This document shows positions 48,869-55,991 of a stretch of DNA of 55,991 bases, in pieces. The stretch is taken from positions 1 through 55,991 of the forward strand of contig NZ_JASAMB010000032.1 in assembly GCF_029948125.1 (NCBI RefSeq). Reading direction: 5' to 3'. The translations under genes and the position numbers were made by a program. This DNA comes from Catellatospora sp. KI3 (GTDB lineage Bacteria > Actinomycetota > Actinomycetes > Mycobacteriales > Micromonosporaceae). The notes beneath the pieces were generated by a model. The model was not told where the DNA came from. It did no database searches and worked only from the letters and a program-made list of their open reading frames with translations. How positions within the stretch are numbered: the first letter of the stretch is position 1; every line of letters starts with the position of its first letter.

Positions 48869-49956
48869 ACCTGTCCGGACGGATCGTCACCCCCGACGGC
48901 GTCGTCGAAGGCACCCTGGTCGTCGCGGGCGACACCATCGCCGCGATCGAGCCGGGACCGGCCGAGGACCGCTGGGTGCTGCCCGGCTTCGTCGACATCC
49001 ACAACCACGGCGGCGGCGGGCACACCTTCACCACCGGCGACGCCGAGCAGGCCCGCGCCGCGGCCGCGTTCCACCTCGGCCACGGCACCACGACCCTGCT
49101 GGCCAGCCTGGTCTCGTCACCGGCCGTGCTGATGCGGGCCGCCCTGGCCGCGTACGCGCCGCTGGTCGCCGAGGGGGTGCTGGCCGGGGTCCACTTCGAG
49201 GGCCCGTGGCTGTCGCACGCCCGGTGCGGGGCGCAGAACCCCGAGTTCCTGCGCGACCCGGCGCCCGAGGAGCTGGACGAGCTGCTGAAGCTGGGCGCGG
49301 GCGTGCTGCGCATGGTCACCATCGCGCCCGAGCGCGACGGGGCACTCGACGCGATCGAGAAGATGGCCGCGCACGGGGTGGTCGCGGCGGTCGGGCACAC
49401 CGACGCGTCGTACGAGCAGGTCATCGCCGCCGTCGCGGCCGGGGCGACGGTCGCCACGCACCTGTTCAACGGCATGCGCCCGCTGCACCACCGCGAACCC
49501 GGCCCGATCGCGGCCCTGCTCGACTCCGCGAGCGTCGTCTGCGAACTCGTCGCCGACGGCATCCACCTGCACGACGGCACGCTGCGGCTGGCCGCGCACA
49601 CCACCGGCCCGGACCGCGCCGCGCTGATCACCGACGCGATCTCGGCCACCGGCATGGCCGACGGCGAGTACGACCTCGGCGGCCAGACCGTCGTGGTCGC
49701 CGACCGGGTCGCCCGCCTCGCCCAGGGCGGCAGCATCGCGGGCAGCACTCTGACCATGGACGCCGCGCTCCGGCGCGCCGTCGGCGCGGGGCTGCCGCTG
49801 GTCGACGCCGCCCGGATGGCGGCCACCACCCCGGCCCGCGCCGTCGGCCTCGACACCGAGGTCGGCGCGCTGCGCCCCGGCCTGCGCGCCGACGCGGTGC
49901 TGCTCGACGGCGACCTGGCCGTCACCCGGGTGCTGCGCGCGGGAGCGTGGGTCTGA
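48865..49956 (+). CDS. nagA: N-acetylglucosamine-6-phosphate deacetylase
   Basis: A 363-residue amidohydrolase. Metal and active-site motifs of NagA are present: PGFVDIHNHGGGGHTF, HFEGPWLS, VVAAVGHTDASYEQV, THLFNGMRPLHHREPG and the catalytic aspartate in ALITDAISATGMADG. It removes acetate from GlcNAc-6-P or, as AgaA-type members do, GalNAc-6-P. The GTG overlaps the ROK stop by four bases and is preceded by GAGGAGAAGG. Confidence 0.94.
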   Translation: MNLSGRIVTPDGVVEGTLVVAGDTIAAIEPGPAEDRWVLPGFVDIHNHGGGGHTFTTGDAEQARAAAAFHLGHGTTTLLASLVSSPAVLMRAALAAYAPLVAEGVLAGVHFEGPWLSHARCGAQNPEFLRDPAPEELDELLKLGAGVLRMVTIAPERDGALDAIEKMAAHGVVAAVGHTDASYEQVIAAVAAGATVATHLFNGMRPLHHREPGPIAALLDSASVVCELVADGIHLHDGTLRLAAHTTGPDRAALITDAISATGMADGEYDLGGQTVVVADRVARLAQGGSIAGSTLTMDAALRRAVGAGLPLVDAARMAATTPARAVGLDTEVGALRPGLRADAVLLDGDLAVTRVLRAGAWV

Positions 49957-50801
49957 TGGCGCTGGTCCCCACCGGCAGGCTGGTCGCCGACGCCGCCGCG
50001 CGCGGTACCGGCGTGGCCGCGTTCAACGTCATCACCCTGGAGCACGCCGAGGCGATCACCGCCGGGGCGGCCGCCGCCGGACGCCCGGTCATCCTGCAGA
50101 TCAGCGAGAACGCGGTGAAGTTCCACGGCGGCCGGCTCGGCCCGCTCGCCGCCGCCGCGCGCGCGGTCGCGCAGGAGGCCGAGGTGGACGTGGCGCTGCA
50201 CCTGGACCACGTCGAGTCGGTCGAACTGCTGCACCAGGCGCCCCGGCACGGCTTCTCGTCGGTCATGTTCGATGCCTCGACGCTGCCGTACGCGGACAAC
50301 GTGGCCGCCACCCGGGCCGCCGCCGAGTTCGCGCACGAGCACGGGCTGTGGCTGGAGAGCGAACTCGGCACGGTCGGCGGCAAGGACGGGGCGGCACCGC
50401 TGGGCGCGCACGCGCCCGGCGCCCGCACCGACCCGGCCGAGGCGGTCGACTACGTCAAGGCGACCGGCGTGGACGCGCTGGCCGTCGCGGTCGGCTCCTC
50501 GCACGCGATGACCAGCCGGGACGCGGCCCTCGACCACGAGCTGATCGCCGCCCTGCGCGCGGCCGTGGCGGTGCCGCTGGTGCTGCACGGCTCCTCCGGC
50601 GTCGCCGACGACGAGCTGCGCCGCGCCGTGTCGGGCGGCCTCGTGAAGGTGAACATCGGCACGGCGCTGAACATCGCGGCCACCGGCGCGGTACGCGAGG
50701 TGCTGGCAGGCGACCCGAAACTGGTCGACCCGCGCAAGTATCTCGCCCCCGCCCGAACCGCGATGGCCGCCACGGTCCGCCACTTCCTCGACCTGCTGTA
50801 G
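49956..50801 (+). CDS. Class II ketose-bisphosphate aldolase (tagatose/fructose type)
   Basis: A 281-residue class II aldolase. VALHLDHVESVE carries the metal-binding H-x-D-H, LESELGTVGGKDG and VAVGSSHAMTSRD follow, and LVLHGSSGVADDELRRA and GLVKVNIGTALN bind phosphate. The short form is that of KbaY/GatY tagatose-1,6-bisphosphate aldolases. As the last gene of the operon, overlapping nagA by one base (TGATG), it argues for a galactosamine-type route ending at glycerone phosphate and glyceraldehyde-3-phosphate. The specificity cannot be proven from sequence. An R1 repeat follows. Confidence 0.92.
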   Translation: MALVPTGRLVADAAARGTGVAAFNVITLEHAEAITAGAAAAGRPVILQISENAVKFHGGRLGPLAAAARAVAQEAEVDVALHLDHVESVELLHQAPRHGFSSVMFDASTLPYADNVAATRAAAEFAHEHGLWLESELGTVGGKDGAAPLGAHAPGARTDPAEAVDYVKATGVDALAVAVGSSHAMTSRDAALDHELIAALRAAVAVPLVLHGSSGVADDELRRAVSGGLVKVNIGTALNIAATGAVREVLAGDPKLVDPRKYLAPARTAMAATVRHFLDLL

Positions 50802-50836
50802 CGCCCGCAGACGCGCGCGCCGCGGGCCTCCGGCGG

Positions 50837-50889
50837 TTGGGAAGGGCCCCTTCCACTCGCATTACGTTGTAGAAGGGCCCCTTCCCAAC
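50837..50889. repeat. R1 palindromic repeat, copy 6
   Basis: TTGGGAAGGGCCCCTTCCAC, spacer TCGCATTACGTTG, TAGAAGGGCCCCTTCCCAAC. It follows the amino-sugar operon and may be its terminator. Confidence 0.9.
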
Positions 50890-50939
50890 GGGGTACGGAC
50901 GCCGGCTTCCGGCGGGTGAGGTGTGGCGAGGGAGGGGCT

Positions 50940-51791
50940 ATGCGGCTGGACCTCGTGCACGATGAGCGCCTGACCGCGCACGATGTCGCACTGTGGCTGT
51001 GCCGCGACGACCTGACCGATCCGGAACTGCCCGGCAACAAGCTGCGGAAGCTGAAGTACAACCTGCTGGCGGCGCGCGAGCAGGGGCACCGCACGCTGCT
51101 GACCTTCGGTGGCGCGTACTCGAACCACCTGCGCGCGGTGGCGGCAGCGGGGCGGCGGCACGGATTCGCGACCGTCGGAGTGGTCCGGGGCGAGCCCCGC
51201 CACCCGCTCAACCCGAGCCTGGCCTACGCCGCCGCGCAAGGCATGCACCTGGTCTACCTGGACCGCGACCTCTACCGCCAGAGCCGGACGCACATCCCAC
51301 CGGTCCTGGCCGAGCTGTGCGAGCGCATCGGCGACTACTACCTGCTGCCCGAGGGCGGCAGCAACGCCCTCGCGGTACGCGGCTGCGCCGAACTGCCCGC
51401 CGAGATCGACATCCCCTACGACCTGCTCTGCTGCCCCGTCGGCACCGGCGGCACCCTGGCCGGGCTCGCCGGGGGCCTGCCGCCGGGCGCCACCGCCCTC
51501 GGCTTCGCCGTCCTCAGGGGCGCGAGCTTCCTCGCCGACGAGGTGACCCGCCTCCAGACCGAGACTTGGGGCGCCCCGACCGCGAACTGGCGCCTCGACC
51601 TCGACCACCACTTCGGCGGCTACGCCAGGACCCCGCCCGACCTGCTCGCCTTCTGCACGGACTTCACCGAGCGGCACGGCTACCGCCCCGACCCGATCTA
51701 CACCGGCAAGATGCTCACGGGCCTGTATGCCCGCATCGCCACAGGCGCAATCCCCGCCGGCACCCGCGTCGTCGCCGTCACCACCGGCTGA
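50940..51791 (+). CDS. PLP enzyme, ACC deaminase/D-cysteine desulfhydrase-like
   Basis: A 283-residue fold-type II PLP protein. The PLP lysine lies in LPGNKLRKLKYNLL, substrate/cofactor contacts in TFGGAYSNHLRAVAAAG, and the phosphate loop is LCCPVGTGGTLAGLAGG. This arrangement is that of 1-aminocyclopropane-1-carboxylate deaminase and D-cysteine desulfhydrase; without the diagnostic ACC deaminase tyrosine pair I favour desulfhydrase or a related lyase. ATG 50940 has GGGAGGGG just upstream. Confidence 0.88.
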   Translation: MRLDLVHDERLTAHDVALWLCRDDLTDPELPGNKLRKLKYNLLAAREQGHRTLLTFGGAYSNHLRAVAAAGRRHGFATVGVVRGEPRHPLNPSLAYAAAQGMHLVYLDRDLYRQSRTHIPPVLAELCERIGDYYLLPEGGSNALAVRGCAELPAEIDIPYDLLCCPVGTGGTLAGLAGGLPPGATALGFAVLRGASFLADEVTRLQTETWGAPTANWRLDLDHHFGGYARTPPDLLAFCTDFTERHGYRPDPIYTGKMLTGLYARIATGAIPAGTRVVAVTTG

Positions 51792-51880
51792 GCGCCCAGC
51801 ACCCCGGTAGACCGCACCCTGAACCGCCCGCCTCCTGTGCCCCGACCTCGCGCCCTGCCCGAGCGCCGCGCGCCCGTCAT

Positions 51881-51961
51881 GATCGGTTGCAGTTTCGGGG
51901 AAAGTGCTGGAAGTCGGCCCAAGATTCGTGCAGTTTCCCCGAAAGTGCACGCCGACCGATC
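51881..51961. repeat. R5 inverted repeat
   Basis: GATCGGTTGCAGTTTCGGGG then AAAGTGC on the left; GCAGTTTCCCCGAAAGTGCA and ACCGATC on the right. The outer GATCGGT/ACCGATC and the inner TTTCGGGGAAA/TTTCCCCGAAA arms pair. It lies between two convergent genes. Confidence 0.85.
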
Positions 51962-51974
51962 AGCGGCGCGCGGG

Positions 51975-53186
51975 TCAGCGGCGGTTGACGGCGTAGGCGA
52001 GGGTGCCGAGGACGAGCATGCCGACGCCGGCCAGGACGGTCGGCTCCGGCAGGGTCGTGGCGAGCACGATGCAGCCGATCAGGCCCAGCGCGGCCACCGC
52101 GCGCAGGGTCTTCGGCCCGCCCAGCGTCCACGCGGCCGCGTTGGTGATCGCGTAGTAGGTCAGCACGGCCACGCTGGAGAAGCCGATCGCGCCGCGTACG
52201 TCGGCCAGCGACACCACGGCCACCACGATCGCGGCCACGGCCAGCTCCGCCAGCCAGGGCGTCTCGTACCTCGGGTGCACGGCGGCCAGCCGACGGGGCA
52301 GGTCCGCGCGCCGCCCCATCGCCAGCACGGTGCGGCCGACGCCCGCGAGCAGGCTCAGCAGCACGCCGCAGACCGCGATCGCGGCCCCGGCGCGCACCAC
52401 GGGCACGAGCACGGGGGCGGAGCGGGCGACGACGTCGGCCAGCGGGGCGGTGGACGTGGCGAGATCAGGCATGCCGAGCACGGTCAGGCAGGTCAGCGCG
52501 ACGGCCGCGTAGATCACCAGCACCACCGCGAGCGCGATCCGCACCGCGCGGGGGATGGTGCGGGCCGGGTCGCGCACCTCCTCGCCCAGCGTGGCGATGC
52601 GGGCGTACCCGGCGAAGGCGAAGAACAGCAGGCCGGCGGCGGCCAGCGGGTCGGCGGTGCCGGCGGGCCCGGCTGCGGCCGTACCCCCGTGGGTCAGGCC
52701 CGCGACCACGGCCGCGACCAGCACGGCCAGGGTGATCACGACGAGGATCCGGGTGGCCAGCGCGGTCTTGGCGACGCCGCGCACGTTGACCGCGGCCAGC
52801 AGCACCACGGCCGCCGCGGCCACCGGCCGGGCGTGCTCCGGCCACAGGTAGAAGCCGATGGTCAGCGCCATCGCGGCGCAGCTGGCGGTCTTGCCGACGA
52901 CGAAGGCCCACCCGGCCAGGAAGCCGGTGTACGCGCCCAGCTGCTCGCGCCCGTACACGTACGTGCCGCCGGACTCGGGGTAGCGCGCGGCGAGCCGGGC
53001 CGACCCGGTCGCGTTGCAGGCGGCCACCAGCGCGGCCAGCGCGAGCGCCCCGAGCAGCGCGGGCGCCGTCCCGGCGGCGGCCGCGGCCGGTCCCCACACC
53101 ACGAACACGCCCGCCCCGAGCATCGATCCGAGCCCGATGACGACGGCGTCCAGCGGCCCGAGCCGACGCGACAACGCAACGATCAC
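51975..53186 (-). CDS. Amino acid permease (APC superfamily)
   Basis: A 403-residue membrane protein with about 11-12 segments. It starts IVALSRRLGPLDAVVIGLGS MLGAGVFVV, the unwound first helix (GSMLGAGVF) of APC permeases, and has YPESGGTYVYGREQLG, another family signature, between segments 2 and 3. FAFAGYARIATLGEEVRDPART IP lies on segment 6. It is expected to import or exchange an amino acid or polyamine. The GTG start lies directly at the LeuT-fold opening, leaving almost no cytoplasmic N-terminus. Confidence 0.92.
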   Translation of the reverse strand: MIVALSRRLGPLDAVVIGLGSMLGAGVFVVWGPAAAAAGTAPALLGALALAALVAACNATGSARLAARYPESGGTYVYGREQLGAYTGFLAGWAFVVGKTASCAAMALTIGFYLWPEHARPVAAAAVVLLAAVNVRGVAKTALATRILVVITLAVLVAAVVAGLTHGGTAAAGPAGTADPLAAAGLLFFAFAGYARIATLGEEVRDPARTIPRAVRIALAVVLVIYAAVALTCLTVLGMPDLATSTAPLADVVARSAPVLVPVVRAGAAIAVCGVLLSLLAGVGRTVLAMGRRADLPRRLAAVHPRYETPWLAELAVAAIVVAVVSLADVRGAIGFSSVAVLTYYAITNAAAWTLGGPKTLRAVAALGLIGCIVLATTLPEPTVLAGVGMLVLGTLAYAVNRR

Positions 53187-53213
53187 CCGCGCAGGCTAAC
53201 CGCCCCGGGTTGG

Positions 53214-53262
53214 AGTAAGGAAGGGCGTGTTCTTAACGCTCCGTGTACAGAAGGGGCGCCCT
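53214..53262. repeat. R1 palindromic repeat, copy 7 (degenerate)
   Basis: GTAAGGAAGGGCGTGTTCTT at the left keeps the flank but has lost the GGGCCC core; ACAGAAGGGGCGCCCTG at the right is also altered. The 3' end of the PAP2 gene, including its TAA, lies inside. Confidence 0.65.
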
Positions 53263-53943
53263 GTCGGCTTTGCGGAGGTCGGGCAGCACGGCGTCCCAGT
53301 CGACGCGGTGGATCAGCCGGTCCAGCAGCAGGCCCAGGGCCAGCGCCGCGATGCCGTCGGTGATCCAGTGGTACGACAGGTACGTCGTCGTCAGCAGCAC
53401 GATGACCGGCGGCGCGACCCGCAGCCAGCGCACCAGCACCGGCGGCAGCCTCCACATCCGCGAGGCGAGGATGACGATGAGCCCCCACCACACGATCGCG
53501 TTGACCACGTGCCCGGACGGGTACGAGTTCGAGTAGGCCACGGCGAGCGGGTTGAACATCTCCACCGCGTTGGGCAGCGCGCTGCTCGGCGCGTCGCGAT
53601 GCGTCCAGATCTTCAGCGGCCCCAGCGTCACGTACGTGAGCAGGAAACCGGACGCCCACGGCAGCAGCGCCCGCCACGACCGGCTGCGCACCAGCAGCAG
53701 CACGGTCAGCCCGCCGGTGAGGATCCACGTCACCAGCCAGCCCTGCCCGAGGTAGTTCAGCAGCCAGGCGAGCCAGTGCGCCCAGGTCGGCTGGTGGGTC
53801 TGCACCCAGTCCCGTACGCCCAGGTCCAGGTCCGCCGTGACCCCGCGCGCCACCAGCACCGTGACCAGCACGAACACCGCGACCAGGGCGACGTCCCACC
53901 ACCAGCTCGCGAACCGGTCCAGCCTGCGCGTCCACTTCACCAC
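53233..53943 (-). CDS. PAP2-family membrane phosphatase
   Basis: A 236-residue, six-segment lipid phosphatase-like protein. The three PAP2 motifs are LKIWTHRDAPSS (a variant of KxxxxxxRP), SYPSGH (catalytic histidine) and TTYLSYHWITD (H-x3-D). It could dephosphorylate undecaprenyl pyrophosphate or phosphatidate outside the membrane. GTG 53943 follows CATAGT (53955-53950) by six bases; a longer start would add VTDSAAAARFLHSGA. The final YTER and stop derive from an R1 repeat. Confidence 0.88.
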   Translation of the reverse strand: MVKWTRRLDRFASWWWDVALVAVFVLVTVLVARGVTADLDLGVRDWVQTHQPTWAHWLAWLLNYLGQGWLVTWILTGGLTVLLLVRSRSWRALLPWASGFLLTYVTLGPLKIWTHRDAPSSALPNAVEMFNPLAVAYSNSYPSGHVVNAIVWWGLIVILASRMWRLPPVLVRWLRVAPPVIVLLTTTYLSYHWITDGIAALALGLLLDRLIHRVDWDAVLPDLRKADRAPLLYTER

Positions 53944-54029
53944 CGCCCCACTATGCAGGAACCGCGCGGCCGCCGCGGAATCCGTCACCGGATCTCCACG
54001 ACTTCCGCGCGGTCGCGGGTGCTGCGTGG

Positions 54030-55355
54030 TCAGAGCTTGCCTGAGATCTGCTGGTAGATGAGTTCGAGGCGGACGCCGGAGTTGGGGCAGCCGCCGAAGT
54101 GGTGCAGGGCGACCACCTTGTTCGTCCGGCGGGAGATCACCGGAGAGCCGGACGAGCCGCCCTCGGTGTCGCAGTAGTAGGAGACGTCGGTGTCCTCGTC
54201 GTACCCGTCGTAGGAGTCGTCCTGGATCGCGCAGTTGCCCGCCCGGTCGCGGTCGCTGGTCAGCGCGACCATCGCCGGGGCGCCGGCCGGGTGCTGCGGG
54301 ATGTAGAGCTCCTCGCCCGGCGCCGGGCGGCGCAGATCCAGCTCCAGGTAGCCGAACTTCTGCACGAGGTCGAAGTCGGTCACCGAGAACAGGCTGTAGT
54401 CGAGCGTCTTGTCGGTGGTGATGAGCTGGTCCAGCCACACCTTCGTCGGCCGGAACACGGCGTACCCGCCGCACTCGGCGCACTGGTAGTTGAACCACAC
54501 CTCCACGTCGGCGGCCTGCTCCCGGTCGGCCACGCAGTGGTTGTTGGTCAGCAGCCGGTTGGTCGGGCCGACGCGCCAGGCGGTGCACAGCTCCACCCCG
54601 TCGATCAGCATCCGGGCCACCGCCTTGGACCGCCGGTAGACGACCGGATCGGTGCTGCGGTAGCAGACCGCGTCGGCCTTGTCGTCGTTGGCGCAGACGG
54701 TCTCCTCGCGCCCGGTCCGCGCCTGCTTCTTCTTCTCCAGCCGGTACGACTCCGACGCCGCGTCCCGCTCGGCCTCTGTGTACCCGTGCGTGACCTTGTC
54801 GATCACCACGCCGAGCCGGTCCACGGCCCCGCCCAGCCCGAGCAGGTCCAGCGCGCCGGTGTGCAGCTCGACCAGGGCGGTGTCCCCGGTGACCGACATC
54901 GCCCAGCGGCCGGCCGTGCCCAGCACCGAGCCGACCGCGTCGCCCTCGATGCGGTGCACCTCGGTCCGGGCCGGGTCGCTGACCGTCAGGTAGTCGCCGG
55001 GCAGCAGCACCAGCTGCGAGAAGTGCACCTTGACGAACTCGGCCCCGGGATAGCGCAGCGTGGCGCTCTTCTTCCCGTCCAGGTACCCGAGCACAGTATC
55101 GGCCTTCTCGACCCTGCCCGCCTCGGCCCGCCCGGTCTGGTAGGTCTTCGCGGCCCCTACCTCGGCCTCCGGCGACTGCTGCGGCACCACCGCCGCGACG
55201 GGCTCGGCCGGGTTCTGCACGCCGCTGACCAGGGCATGGTCGGCGCCCACGGCCGCCGAGGGCTCGCCGCGCCCGTGCAGCACCGACGCGCCCGCCGCCG
55301 TCGCCACCGCCAGCACGGCAGAGATTCCCATCACCATCGCGACCGTACGCCGCAT
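54030..55355 (-). CDS. Secreted trypsin-like serine protease
   Basis: A 441-residue protein with a signal peptide (RRTVAMVMGISAVLAVATAA GAS), a ~190-residue N-terminal region, and a chymotrypsin-fold domain. The triad is visible as NNHCVAD (His), KTLDYSLFSV (Asp) and EGGSSGSPVISR (Ser); paired cysteines (CTAWRV/NNHC, YQCAECGG, GNCAIQ/YYCDTEGG) suggest disulfides. The fold resembles lysyl-endopeptidase-like/V8-type peptidases. AAGGAGG lies eight bases before ATG 55355. The N-terminal region may be a prodomain. Confidence 0.9.
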   Translation of the reverse strand: MRRTVAMVMGISAVLAVATAAGASVLHGRGEPSAAVGADHALVSGVQNPAEPVAAVVPQQSPEAEVGAAKTYQTGRAEAGRVEKADTVLGYLDGKKSATLRYPGAEFVKVHFSQLVLLPGDYLTVSDPARTEVHRIEGDAVGSVLGTAGRWAMSVTGDTALVELHTGALDLLGLGGAVDRLGVVIDKVTHGYTEAERDAASESYRLEKKKQARTGREETVCANDDKADAVCYRSTDPVVYRRSKAVARMLIDGVELCTAWRVGPTNRLLTNNHCVADREQAADVEVWFNYQCAECGGYAVFRPTKVWLDQLITTDKTLDYSLFSVTDFDLVQKFGYLELDLRRPAPGEELYIPQHPAGAPAMVALTSDRDRAGNCAIQDDSYDGYDEDTDVSYYCDTEGGSSGSPVISRRTNKVVALHHFGGCPNSGVRLELIYQQISGKL

Positions 55356-55492
55356 CCGACCCGCCTCCTTGAGCGTCCGAACCGATCTCCCGGATGCACA
55401 ACGACGCAGGCCACGGGCCGGACCCTCGGCCGAAAAGGGGATGCGACACACGGCTGGTCCGAACGTCGGCGCACATCCGTACGCTTAGGCCC

Positions 55493-55991
55493 GTGCGGAT
55501 AACCTCTGCCCTCGTCGACCCTGCCCTTCTCGACCTGCCCTGGTCCACTCCACTGGAGGAGTGGCCGGCCGACCACCTCGTCGCGCTGCCCCAGGGCATC
55601 TCCCGTCACGTCGTACGCTTCGTGAAGCTCCAGGGCACGGTGTACGCCGTCAAGGAGACCCGCGAGAAGATCGCCGAGCGGGAGTACGACCTGCTGCGCG
55701 CCCTGGAGCGCATCAGCGCCCCGGCCGTCGAGGCGGTCGCGATCGTCGCCGACCGGGTCGCCCTGGACGGCGAGGTGCTGGAGCCGGTGCTGGTCACCCG
55801 GCACCTGCAGTTCTCGCTGCCGTACCGGGCGCTGTTCTCGCACACGCTGCGGCCCGAGACGATGAACCGCCTGCTCGACGCGCTCGCCGCGCTGCTGGTG
55901 CGGATGCACCTGCTCGGCTTCTTCTGGGGCGACTGCTCGCTGTCGAACACCCTGTTCCGGCGCGACGCGGGCGCGTTCGCGGCGTACCTGG
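55493..55991 (+). CDS. DUF4032 protein (partial, truncated by window end)
   Basis: An open frame from GTG 55493 to the right edge, 166 codons so far. It starts VRITSALVDPALLDLPWSTP and contains LQGTVYAVKETREKIAEREY, LVTRHLQFSLPYRALF and MHLLGFFWGDCSLSNTLFRR. The VKE lysine and the WGDCSLSN stretch (D-x4-N) mirror the protein-kinase-like fold of DUF4032/LPS-kinase-type proteins. TACGCT (55480-55485) ends seven bases before the GTG. The C-terminal part is outside the window. Confidence 0.85.
   Translation, partial: MRITSALVDPALLDLPWSTPLEEWPADHLVALPQGISRHVVRFVKLQGTVYAVKETREKIAEREYDLLRALERISAPAVEAVAIVADRVALDGEVLEPVLVTRHLQFSLPYRALFSHTLRPETMNRLLDALAALLVRMHLLGFFWGDCSLSNTLFRRDAGAFAAYL

Noticed and set aside
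53944..54029. Imperfect CCGCGGAA/TTCCGCG stem after the trypsin-like gene as a terminator
   Set aside because: The pairing is interrupted and the loop long; too weak to call, and it overlaps a possible longer start of the PAP2 gene.

Overview
The window is a very GC-rich stretch of chromosome with dense gene packing, many GTG starts, 4-base ATGA/GTGA overlaps and many start codons that sit 6-8 bases after a TAnnnT-like -10 element (leaderless mRNAs). Together with actinobacterial marker families (DUF3263, DUF4031, DUF1416, DUF4032, nitrobindin-like FABP, PaaN, a SAM-IV riboswitch) and dispersed GGGCCC-cored palindromes, this points to an actinomycete, most likely family Micromonosporaceae. 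The genus cannot be fixed from the sequence alone. I see no tRNA, rRNA, transposase, phage or CRISPR; this is chromosomal core/accessory backbone.

Layout. 1-5.6 kb: a membrane protein, a DUF2993 protein, then a sulfur block (a 25-residue Cys-containing leader peptide, a thiosulfate sulfurtransferase, its DUF1416 partner, a DsrE-like protein), a 34-residue membrane peptide and a nitrobindin-like protein. 5.6-10.1 kb: a Gfo/Idh/MocA oxidoreductase, then a phosphate block (Pit transporter, DUF47 accessory protein, PPK2 polyphosphate kinase) with an 11-base direct-repeat PHO box. 10.2-15.3 kb: DinG/XPD-type helicase, GroES-like protein, AI-2E-family membrane protein, PrsW-type protease. 15.3-25.9 kb: a SAM-IV riboswitch with a class V aminotransferase, FUSC membrane protein, HD phosphohydrolase, DUF4031, an FAD-linked 2-hydroxyacid oxidase-like protein, GlpD, a membrane-embedded subtilase and a double GNAT. 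26-32 kb: sugar transporter, groEL with tandem CIRCE operators, two paralogous membrane proteins, a cold-shock protein. 32-39.3 kb: a beta-lactamase-fold protein, PaaN, a secreted SH3-like protein, a GNAT, threonine synthase under a SAM-I riboswitch, a lipoprotein/coiled-coil secreted pair. 39.4-46 kb: two ABC exporter units, one with an ATPase fused to an extracytoplasmic S15-type hydrolase. 46-50.8 kb: an amino-sugar catabolic operon (SIS isomerase, ROK kinase, NagA, class II aldolase) with a divergent DeoR regulator. 50.9-56 kb: D-cysteine desulfhydrase-like enzyme, amino acid permease, PAP2 phosphatase, trypsin-like secreted protease and the start of a DUF4032 gene running off the right edge.

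Noteworthy signals: five families of intergenic inverted repeats sit mostly at gene 3' ends, several of them supplying the stop codon of the neighbouring gene; two divergent gene pairs (19.1 and 22.4 kb) are driven from 12-bp palindromes in which the two -10 elements overlap and both start codons lie exactly equidistant from the centre; two different SAM riboswitch classes occur 23 kb apart; and the hydrolase-ABC ATPase fusion is an unusual architecture that may join extracellular processing to export.
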